Shown here piece by piece: positions 1 to 5,954 of a stretch of DNA of 6,434 bases (positions are counted from its first letter, which is position 1; every line of letters begins with the position of its first letter). The translations under genes and the position numbers were made by a program. The notes under the pieces were generated by a model. That model was not told the origin of the DNA. It did no database searches and saw only the letters and a list, made by a program, of their open reading frames with translations. The DNA is taken from contig DAITDU010000071.1 of NCBI GenBank assembly GCA_036839715.1, forward strand, positions 1 through 6,434, in the 5' to 3' direction. Origin of the DNA: Thermocaproicibacter sp002410755 (lineage in GTDB: Bacteria > Bacillota > Clostridia > Oscillospirales > Acutalibacteraceae).

Positions 1-195
1 GAAGTTGTTTCACTGATTGCGAATGGAAAGACTCTTCCCGAAAAGTATATGGATCATGCTTTGTCAGGAAACTGGACGGCACACCGGGATTGTCACATTC
101 TACCTGACTGGTTGCTAATCTACTACATTGAGGATGATGTGCTCGTTCTAACCTTAGCCCGAACCGGCACCCATGCAGACCTGTTTGGAAAATGA
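1..195 (+). CDS. YafQ-family type II toxin (mRNA interferase), 5' end cut by window edge
   Basis: The first 64 in-frame codons, ending at TGA 193-195, encode the C-terminal part of a RelE/ParE-superfamily toxin of the YafQ branch. Visible blocks are KYMDHALSGNW (fragment residues 15-25), HRDCHILPDWLLIY (28-41) and RTGTHADLFGK (54-64). In E. coli YafQ the catalytic or substrate residues are two His, an Asp-Trp pair, a C-terminal His and a Phe. All have counterparts here: His19, His32, Asp36-Trp37, His58 and Phe62. The fragment therefore looks like a functional ribosome-dependent mRNA endonuclease rather than a decayed copy. Full-length YafQ proteins are about 90 aa, so roughly 25-30 residues and the cognate RelB/DinJ-type antitoxin gene probably lie just left of the window. 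Such operons are usually autoregulated by the antitoxin; that region is not visible. It is convergent with the TnpW-like gene. Confidence 0.9.
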   Translation, partial: EVVSLIANGKTLPEKYMDHALSGNWTAHRDCHILPDWLLIYYIEDDVLVLTLARTGTHADLFGK

Positions 196-200
196 AGCAA

Positions 201-226
201 CGCCGTATAGGGAATCCTGTACGGCG
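201..226 (+). terminator. Stem-loop after toxin gene, probable terminator
   Basis: Five bases after the toxin stop, CGCCGTATAGG and CCTGTACGGCG can pair over 11 bp (one G-T wobble) around a GAAT loop. The tail that follows (CTTCTCAG) is only moderately T-rich, so efficiency as an intrinsic terminator is uncertain. The position directly behind a stop codon favours that role. Confidence 0.6.
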
Positions 227-330
227 CTTCTCAGTATTCCGGTTCCTGTTCCCGATCTCTGGATCTTTCCAACTGTGCAAACGAATTCTAAGACAAACTG
301 TCAAGGACTTTTTCGTCCAATCCAAAATAT

Positions 331-501
331 TTACATTTTGCTTGCCTCATTCCGCAGCATACGCTTGATTTTGTCACTCATCGTTTCATGGCTGGTTTCA
401 CTGAAATGAATTTTTACAACGTAGGTGATTTTTCCGATCCTTTTTACCAATGCGGGTGATGTATGCACATCCATATTTAGGGGTTCGGCGTTATGAACCA
501 T
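331..501 (-). CDS. TnpW-like transposon-encoded small protein
   Basis: The 56-aa product from ATG 501 carries the block VKRIGKITYVVKIHFSETS followed by HETMSDKIKRMLRNE. This resembles the TnpW family (small proteins encoded by clostridial Tn4451-like and related integrative elements): Lys-Arg-Ile-Gly, Thr-Tyr-x-Val, a His-Phe-Ser motif, then Glu-Thr-x-x-Asp-Lys-I-x-R-x-L. The molecular role of TnpW is not established. The start is unclear. The only good ribosome binding site (CTCCTT on the + strand, 539-544) serves ATG 533, which lies in another frame and stops after 18 codons. One extra A in the A6 run at 515-520 would join that ATG to this frame and give a 67-aa protein. ATG 501 has no visible Shine-Dalgarno sequence; a GTG at 573 also opens this frame but lies inside a strong hairpin. 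The family match is from memory and rests mainly on the C-terminal 38 residues. Confidence 0.68.
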   Translation of the reverse strand: MVHNAEPLNMDVHTSPALVKRIGKITYVVKIHFSETSHETMSDKIKRMLRNEASKM

Positions 502-538
502 ACATACAGATTTGTTTTTTCTTTTGTCCTCATATTGT

Positions 539-544
539 CTCCTT
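539..544 (-). promoter_or_regulatory. Strong Shine-Dalgarno facing an out-of-frame ATG
   Basis: AAGGAG on the minus strand, 5 nt before ATG 533-531. This is the best ribosome binding site near the TnpW-like gene, yet the ATG it serves reads a short frame ending at the TAA 479-477 rather than the TnpW frame. Confidence 0.55.
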
Positions 545-551
545 TCATGGA

Positions 552-583
552 AAGAGGCCCCGTGCGCGCGCACGGGGCCTCTT
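552..583. terminator. Perfect 32-nt GC-rich palindrome, terminator or leader hairpin
   Basis: Positions 552-567 are exactly complementary to 568-583 (AAGAGGCCCCGTGCGC and its reverse complement), a 16-bp uninterrupted arm pair. On the minus strand it is followed by TTTCC and, within 15 nt, by the ribosome binding site at 544-539. On the plus strand a T6 run follows at 592-597, nine bases past the stem. It could end transcription from the restriction-like operon, act as a bidirectional terminator, or be an attenuator in the TnpW leader. No T-tract is textbook on either side. Confidence 0.5.
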
Positions 584-799
584 AATGGTAATTTTTTAAG
601 ATGGGAACAAACAAAAAATGAATATACTTTTCATTGCTACATTTATTATTATAACCACAAACATCTGCTTCCGACTCTTGGGTACCAGATTTCAGCAGAA
701 CCCCATTTTACCTTGGCGACATGGGGCACAAAATGATCTGAAAATATTTAACTTATTAAATTCTTGCTGATTTTTGTCTCGACAATCGAGCTACTATAA
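584..799. other. AT-rich intergenic stretch between the helicase gene and the palindrome
   Basis: No convincing gene is seen in these 216 bases. The long plus-strand frame crossing it runs through the palindrome and has no recognisable content. Minor signals are a perfect minus-strand TATAAT at 653-648 without a recognisable -35 box, an inverted repeat CCCCAT (701-706)/ATGGGG (721-726) with a 14-nt loop, and a 5-bp hairpin CTCGA/TCGAG at 778-790 just after the helicase stop. None is strong enough to call alone. Confidence 0.5.
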
Positions 800-3700
800 T
801 TATTTCATGACTTTTACAAAGCCCTGCTTAATAGCATCAGGGATAATAAAAATCTTTTCACCTTCACTGAACCTGACGACAGCCCTGGTTTTTGTAAGTT
901 GAACTACTTCGCCCTTGCCGAATTTTTTATGATAAACGGCTGAACCCAACTCTAGGTTTACGTCACCTATTTTTGATTCTGTGCTACCAGATTTTAAAGG
1001 TATTTTAGCAGAAGATTTTTTTGCAGACACGGCAATCGGTTCGTTTATAGGCTTTTGGGCCTTTTCAACTTCTGTGCGGTCTGCATCTCCTGCAAAATAG
1101 TCATAGTCTGGGATATCTCTGTCATCCGCTGGCGGGGCAGTTTCCGTTGCTTTTTGCTGCTTAGCAAGTTCATCATAATCTTCACGAGAAAGGACCGTAT
1201 CATACAGCCCGACTTTTTCATTGCCGTGTCTGTTAATGCCAGTGTAGCTAAGGCTTGCATCTTCATAATGCTTGAACATATAAACCGATTCATTCATAAG
1301 TCTGCTGTTAAACACATTCAGTGAAACGAGAAGCTCAAAGTCTCCGACTTCCAACCCCGTAACTTTTTTGAAAAGGTTGGGTTCAAGCTTTGTGATAACG
1401 TCATGTAAGGTGTTTTCGCGAAAATCTGTCAGATACATAAATATTGGAATACGTGCGGCAAATTTTATCAGCTTTTTCTGAATCTCGCGGCGTTTGGATT
1501 TGTACTCTTTTTCCTCATCTGTGAGAGCTTCTTGCTCTTTTGGCACAATTTTTTCTTTTTCTTTTCTTACATTTTTAACAGCTTCCGATTTATTAATTAT
1601 CATTTCAATATCATTGCTAAGGTTCATATTTCTGAAGTCTTCGATTTTGTTCAAGGCTTCCATCGCTTTCGGATTATTCAAAATCCTGTTTAAAGTTTCA
1701 TTGTCAACATTTACAAGCAATGCACTCTCCCAGCGTCTCGCAAGCAAAGTCGTTGACGTGCCGGTCGCAGCGAAGCTGAGTATATCCTCCGCATCAACTG
1801 GCATCATTGAGTTACCGTCATATGCAAGAACAGGGAGAAAACTTATGAACTCCGCAACCTTTTTTTCAGGGTTGCTTTCTTCCAGGTCAAGCTGGCAACT
1901 GTACTCTGAAATCTCGTGAAGCGCGCGGTTGATGGCAAAGTCGAAAACATAGCACTCATTTTTTATGATTTTTTCCCTGCCTGTGTCATCAGGCAAAGTC
2001 CAAGGACTTTGCACACGGAATGCCGCCTGAAAATACGTCTCAGGGCTTGAAAGGTCCCTCAGCATAAATATTCCAGTCCACTGACGAACCGTTACTCCCG
2101 TTACAAGCTTGCCGCATGTCAGAGTAATTGTTTTGGTATTGAGAGGGTCTTCGCCCATCGCCTTCTTCACCGGCTCAAGTGCCTGTTCACCGTTGCCGAC
2201 TTCCGGCCCTGCACAGACAACGACATTGTAACCGTGATAAAAAGTGTTTTGCCGCTCTGCAAGAAGATTCCTCATAGCATAGCAGGAAGCCACATTGGGA
2301 AGAAACCAGATGGTATGTATGAGAACGTCCAAAAGTCGTACATCCGAATAAGGTAGAACTGGTCTCTTATTTTTTCCCAACTTTAAAGCATCTTCAGAGA
2401 ATGGGAAATATGCCCCGCGGATAAAATCAAGCCATTTCTGAACATATTCCTTATGTACAAACTCGGCGTTGCCGCCGTTCCCCTGTGCTGCGAAGAAAGT
2501 ATTAAGGTTAAATTCGTTGAATTCCCCTTTCAGTGCAATCTCTTCAACTTCAGCCGGCACCTTATATGCCATCAGCACCATGCGCGGCAAAGCGGCATAT
2601 GGACTTTCAGGATCGTTGCGGTGCTTTTCTTTTTCCCTCTGTTCGTCCGAATACGTCCAGCTGAAAATTTGGTCTTCCAAAAATTCACCGCAGTGAAGCG
2701 CCCGAAACGGCGTGCCGGAAAGGAAAAGATAGTATGAAGTTGTAATAGGAAGAAAGGTTTCATTGTAGGCATCACCCGCTTCTTCCATTTGGTATTTCTC
2801 TGCGTCAAATGCGTCGTACTCGTCTTCGTCTTCCTGTTCAAACAGCTTTTTAGCGTTTGCACGCCATGCACCAAAATGATACTCGTCAAATATAACAAGG
2901 TCCCAGTTCATGGTATGAATCCACTCATTCTCGGCCTTAATTCCCCCTGTCTGCTTATTGACGCCAAGGAGGTTCTGAAATGAGCCAAAGCATACAATCG
3001 GCTTGTTTTTATCAGCTTTTTCATACTGCATGTCCATGGAAAGCTCGCCCGCGCCGCTCGGGCGGCAGATAAACTGCCAGCCTTCAAAGTCTATGTGTGT
3101 CAGCAGGTCTTCCCGCCACGCACTCTGCGCCGCAGGCTTAAAAGTTAGAATTAAAATGCGCTTCAGCTTCATGCGTTTGGCAAGTTCATATGCTGCAAAC
3201 GTTTTGCCGAAGCGCATTTTAGCGTTCCACAGAAATTTAGGCGCGCGGTTGGGCCTTGTTTTCCGTTCTGATTCATAATATTCTATCGTCTGCTCAACCG
3301 CAGCTTCCTGTTCAGGTCTCATCTTAAATGTTCTTGTACGGTTTTCGGCATTTTCCGTACGGCTGCGCACTGCAATAACCGCTGCCTTCACGTCTTCAGG
3401 CGTACAGCGAAACCATTCGCCGCCAACGCAGAAAATTCCGCGCTTTTTAAGCGCAGAGTGGACTTCCCTGTCAGTAAATGCGGTGCCGTCTGGATACATT
3501 GCCGATTCCATTACGACGATCCGGTATGGCGCACTGCCGTCAGGCCGCTTTATCGGATACTGCTGTGCCACGCGCTTTTTCACACCAACAGCCGTGTACC
3601 CAACTTTCAAAAGCCCTTTGTATTTTGGGTTGTCTTCCTCATAGGCATAGATCATCGGGTGAATTTCCGGGCGCTGAGGGAAAAAATCACTTGCTGCCAT
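800..3700 (-). CDS. T5orf172/GIY-YIG nuclease - SF2 helicase - Tudor-like fusion protein
   Basis: A 966-aa protein, probably the restriction/translocation subunit of the cassette. Residues about 15-110 form a T5orf172-type GIY-YIG-like domain: MIYAYEED, then GLLKVGYT, an Arg in VKKRVAQQY, a Glu in DREVHSALKKRG and a GGEWF block. A superfamily 2 helicase follows: MRPEQEA (127-133), Walker A AKMRFGKT (160-167), ILILTFKP, the DEYH Walker B box (272-275), SGTPF (328-332), TGVTVRQW (534-541) and the arginine-finger block QAAFRVQ (558-564). A Lys/Glu-rich, probably helical segment lies near 700-745. Residues about 917-964 (LGSAVYHKKFGKGEVV, VVRF, IFIIPDAI) resemble the Tudor-like C-terminal module of PcrA/UvrD helicases. 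I chose ATG 3700 because AAGGTG at 3712-3707 sits 6 nt before it; ATG 3721 in the same frame has no good site. The start overlaps the upstream methylase gene by 14 nt. Expected action is ATP-driven DNA translocation with cleavage by the N-terminal domain; nuclease activity is inferred. No frameshift or missing helicase motif is seen. Confidence 0.88.
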   Translation of the reverse strand: MAASDFFPQRPEIHPMIYAYEEDNPKYKGLLKVGYTAVGVKKRVAQQYPIKRPDGSAPYRIVVMESAMYPDGTAFTDREVHSALKKRGIFCVGGEWFRCTPEDVKAAVIAVRSRTENAENRTRTFKMRPEQEAAVEQTIEYYESERKTRPNRAPKFLWNAKMRFGKTFAAYELAKRMKLKRILILTFKPAAQSAWREDLLTHIDFEGWQFICRPSGAGELSMDMQYEKADKNKPIVCFGSFQNLLGVNKQTGGIKAENEWIHTMNWDLVIFDEYHFGAWRANAKKLFEQEDEDEYDAFDAEKYQMEEAGDAYNETFLPITTSYYLFLSGTPFRALHCGEFLEDQIFSWTYSDEQREKEKHRNDPESPYAALPRMVLMAYKVPAEVEEIALKGEFNEFNLNTFFAAQGNGGNAEFVHKEYVQKWLDFIRGAYFPFSEDALKLGKNKRPVLPYSDVRLLDVLIHTIWFLPNVASCYAMRNLLAERQNTFYHGYNVVVCAGPEVGNGEQALEPVKKAMGEDPLNTKTITLTCGKLVTGVTVRQWTGIFMLRDLSSPETYFQAAFRVQSPWTLPDDTGREKIIKNECYVFDFAINRALHEISEYSCQLDLEESNPEKKVAEFISFLPVLAYDGNSMMPVDAEDILSFAATGTSTTLLARRWESALLVNVDNETLNRILNNPKAMEALNKIEDFRNMNLSNDIEMIINKSEAVKNVRKEKEKIVPKEQEALTDEEKEYKSKRREIQKKLIKFAARIPIFMYLTDFRENTLHDVITKLEPNLFKKVTGLEVGDFELLVSLNVFNSRLMNESVYMFKHYEDASLSYTGINRHGNEKVGLYDTVLSREDYDELAKQQKATETAPPADDRDIPDYDYFAGDADRTEVEKAQKPINEPIAVSAKKSSAKIPLKSGSTESKIGDVNLELGSAVYHKKFGKGEVVQLTKTRAVVRFSEGEKIFIIPDAIKQGFVKVMK

Positions 3701-5237
3701 TTGTTTCACCTTCATTGGCATCCATCGGCTTTATCATTGATTCAATAAAGTCAACTTCTTTGTCAGTTAGTCCATATTTTGTATAAAGTTCTTTGTCCGT
3801 CCACGGTTTTGAAAAGTCTTGTATAGGAACAAAAGAGTATGTAATTTTTGACATGTTCATAGAAGCTAGCATCTGTGCAATTAAAAACCTTACAAATTTA
3901 GTCGATAAGTATGAAATTAAATTATCTGCTTCATACCCATTATCATAAGCACCTGCTACCAAATAAGTTTCAGTACAAACTGATTTTGGAGGCAATTTCT
4001 GTATAACAGAAAGGACACGCATTTTTCCATCTTTGTCAGGAACTCCTGCATGTTCAAATGATACTTTTGAAACTATTACTTTCCATTTATCTATTAATTC
4101 AAAACCTGATGTTACTTTTTTTCTGGAAATAGTTCCTATTCCTTCACTACTTCTTAAAATTAAATCACCAGTTCTACTAAGTTTTGTATTTGATTCAAGG
4201 CCAAAAGGTTTTCTGCTAGAAACTTGCTCATTCATCATTTTTTGATTATATGATGAGACCTTTTTAACAATTTCAACAGCGTCGTTATTACGAATAAAAG
4301 TCTTAAATTCATCAAGTCTCCTGCTAGATACTAAAGTAGAGTTATCTTTTAAAACATTTTTAACTTCACATTTTCCGTGATAATTTCTTTCCCAAAGAAA
4401 ATAACAAATTCCACCTGGAATATCAACTCCATTTGGAAAACAATTTTTCGCATCTACATAGTCAACTATATGTGAGATTCTGTCGTCATTTAACATCCTT
4501 TTCCTGAAATTGTCTAATCCTTTTCCTCCTGCAAACCATCTTGAAGGGATGATCATGGAAAGATAGCGTGGATTTAATCTTTCTGCCTGTTCAACGAACT
4601 TCTGATAAAGAGGTGCTGCACTTTTACCCGCGCCACCGCCTCCATCATTTATCTGGTACGGTGGGTTGCCAATAATAACATCAAACTTCATTTTAAAAAT
4701 GTCCTCCGGTCTTGTTGTATGGATAAATTCGTAAGCATGGGACTCAAGCCCTTCACGCTTTTCGTCCCCGAATTCTTCCTCTGAGGCACCGCAGAAAACG
4801 CAGTGCCCATTTTTCCAGCGGTGCCGGATATTTTTATAGCGGATATTACCCTCTGGGTTGCCAAACTTTGTAACGGAATAATATCCGTTCGGATATTTCG
4901 AGCAGTAAAGGCTCCTGCGCGTCATAAGGCTTGTAAGCTCCGTTATGGCAATGCCAAAAATCTGCTTGTGGAAAATATGGTCACGCCGCTCTTGTTCGTC
5001 CGGAATAGATAAGGCAAGCCCCACCATCAGGCGCTTTGCAATCTCCCGCAAAAAAACACCTGTTTTGCATACCGGGTCAAGAAAAGTTGTGTCCGGATTT
5101 TTAAACAGTTCCTGCGGAAGCATATCAAGCATTGCCTTCGCAATCTTCGGCGGCGTAAAGACCTCATCATTGCTGAGGTTGGCAAGACAGGAAAGCACGT
5201 CCGGCTTGTAAGTGTTTCTGTACTGGAAATTACTCAT
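3687..5237 (-). CDS. Eco57I/N6-adenine DNA methylase-like subunit with NPPY
   Basis: A 516-aa protein. NDEVFTPPKIAKAML (23-37) matches the N-terminal SAM-pocket region (motif X) of gamma-class N6-adenine methylases. Catalytic motif IV is intact: FDVIIGNPPY, with NPPY at 191-194, followed by a Gly-rich loop and the motif VIII-like block RYLSMIIPSRWF (224-235). Motif I reads LDPVCKTGVFL (53-63), where the usual D-P-A-C-G-S-G is expected: Lys58 replaces the first Gly. The motif II area (FGIAITELT, 94-102) lacks the usual acidic ribose-binding residue. An insertion between motifs II and IV has C112, H139, C146 and C149, possibly a zinc knuckle. Residues about 250-480 are the likely target-recognition region and are encoded by clearly AT-richer DNA. 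The start ATG overlaps the upstream stop by 8 nt (ATGAGTAA) and has a perfect GGAGGTG site. Likely role: adenine methylation and sequence recognition with the 230-aa partner; whether it binds SAM alone is open. Confidence 0.9.
   Translation of the reverse strand: MSNFQYRNTYKPDVLSCLANLSNDEVFTPPKIAKAMLDMLPQELFKNPDTTFLDPVCKTGVFLREIAKRLMVGLALSIPDEQERRDHIFHKQIFGIAITELTSLMTRRSLYCSKYPNGYYSVTKFGNPEGNIRYKNIRHRWKNGHCVFCGASEEEFGDEKREGLESHAYEFIHTTRPEDIFKMKFDVIIGNPPYQINDGGGGAGKSAAPLYQKFVEQAERLNPRYLSMIIPSRWFAGGKGLDNFRKRMLNDDRISHIVDYVDAKNCFPNGVDIPGGICYFLWERNYHGKCEVKNVLKDNSTLVSSRRLDEFKTFIRNNDAVEIVKKVSSYNQKMMNEQVSSRKPFGLESNTKLSRTGDLILRSSEGIGTISRKKVTSGFELIDKWKVIVSKVSFEHAGVPDKDGKMRVLSVIQKLPPKSVCTETYLVAGAYDNGYEADNLISYLSTKFVRFLIAQMLASMNMSKITYSFVPIQDFSKPWTDKELYTKYGLTDKEVDFIESMIKPMDANEGETNGSK
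3707..3712 (-). promoter_or_regulatory. Shine-Dalgarno deciding the helicase start
   Basis: AAGGTG on the minus strand lies 6 nt before ATG 3700 and inside the end of the methylase gene. It supports the internal Met over the upstream ATG at 3721 and indicates coupled translation. Confidence 0.6.
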
Positions 5238-5922
5238 ACCGCTGCACCTCCCGGTAGTCCGTCAGAGGAAACTCCCGAATGGGTTTCGGAATGGCGCTGT
5301 TTGTCTCAGAATCATATTCCCAGTTCACCGCGTTGTCTTCGTTATGATAAAGGCACAGCTGATCCGTCTTGGTATCCTCTTCCACGTGTTCTTTCATGAG
5401 GACATCAAGGCGAAAATCACGCCGTTTCACAAGGTTCCCCGTCACAAAAGACCATTCGGAAAAAATAATGGGTTTACCGTCCGTCATGACTAAATCGAGT
5501 GCGTTTCCCCACAGAATATTGCGTTCCATAATATACTTTACGGCGTCGCGGCACTGCTCACTGGACTGCTCTTTACAGTTTGCAGTGTATGACTGATTCC
5601 AGATGCCAAAAAGGCGTCTGCGGCATTCTTTTACATTGTCCTCGAGAATATCCACACCATAAACGCTTGTTGCCGCCATCACCGCATATTTTTCAAAGTC
5701 TGCCGGATTTTTCCCATATTGCTTTTTTACCGCAGCCAGCTTGCGGCGAATGATTTCTGCAAGAAAATTGCCGTTCCCGCATGCAGGTTCCAAAAAGCGG
5801 CTGTCTATTCGTTCCGTTTCAGTTTTTACCAAATCAAGCATGGCATTTACTTCACGGTCTGCTGTAAATACCTCTCCATGGTCTGCAACGCGTTTTTTTG
5901 ATTTTACCTGTTTCTGTGCCAT
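5230..5922 (-). CDS. SAM-binding methyltransferase-like subunit lacking NPPY
   Basis: A 230-aa protein of the type usually named 'restriction endonuclease subunit M'. HGEVFTADREVNAMLD (15-30) is a motif X-like block. FLEPACGNGNFL (43-54) is a textbook SAM-binding motif I, and VYGVDILEDN (87-96) is motif II with the acidic residue Asp91. NILWGNALD (135-143) fits motif III. The catalytic (D/N)PP(Y/F) motif IV is absent: the corresponding place reads IIFSEWSFVTGNLVKRRDF, and no NPPY occurs elsewhere. The protein ends soon after, without a recognition domain, so it is much shorter than stand-alone methylases. I recall homologues sharing this HGEVFT...EPACGNGNFL...KRRDF layout next to an Eco57I-type methylase, so the loss is probably a family trait, not decay. 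The start ATG 5922 is preceded by GGAG at an 11-nt distance, longer than ideal. It is probably an obligate partner of the 516-aa subunit. Confidence 0.85.
   Translation of the reverse strand: MAQKQVKSKKRVADHGEVFTADREVNAMLDLVKTETERIDSRFLEPACGNGNFLAEIIRRKLAAVKKQYGKNPADFEKYAVMAATSVYGVDILEDNVKECRRRLFGIWNQSYTANCKEQSSEQCRDAVKYIMERNILWGNALDLVMTDGKPIIFSEWSFVTGNLVKRRDFRLDVLMKEHVEEDTKTDQLCLYHNEDNAVNWEYDSETNSAIPKPIREFPLTDYREVQRYE
5245..5251 (-). promoter_or_regulatory. Very strong Shine-Dalgarno for the NPPY methylase
   Basis: GGAGGTG, a 7-base perfect match to the 16S rRNA tail, lies 7 nt before ATG 5237 and within the 3' end of the upstream gene. It fixes the start and suggests the 516-aa subunit is translated efficiently even though it overlaps its neighbour. 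Confidence 0.8.
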
Positions 5923-5933
5923 AAATCATGCAG

Positions 5934-5937
5934 CTCC
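5934..5937 (-). promoter_or_regulatory. GGAG site better spaced for an out-of-frame ATG
   Basis: GGAG lies 4 nt before ATG 5929 and 11 nt before the methylase start ATG 5922. ATG 5929 opens a 25-codon frame (stop at 5854-5852) overlapping the methylase start, which could dampen initiation. Conserved-looking N-terminal residues support ATG 5922 as the true start. Confidence 0.4.
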
Positions 5938-5954
5938 ATTTATTCTGTGCCTGT

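Noticed and set aside
300..325. Minus-strand TTGACA (-35-like) and a GGAC/GTCC mini-hairpin behind the TnpW-like gene
   Set aside because: No acceptable -10 hexamer lies 16-18 nt away and the hairpin stem is only 4 bp.
173..409. Plus-strand frame of 78 aa after the toxin
   Set aside because: It overlaps the toxin end, the stem-loop and the antisense of the TnpW-like gene, with no recognisable domain.
512..736. Plus-strand frame of 74 aa
   Set aside because: It crosses the palindrome, has no ribosome binding site and reads as a low-information sequence.
1494..1919. Plus-strand frame of 141 aa, Ser/Phe-rich
   Set aside because: It lies antisense within the helicase gene; the Ser/Phe bias is the complement of a Lys/Glu-rich coding stretch.
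4620..4645. GGGGAGKS in the NPPY methylase fits the Walker A pattern
   Set aside because: It directly follows NPPY in the flexible loop typical of this methylase family, and there is no Walker B or other ATPase motif nearby.
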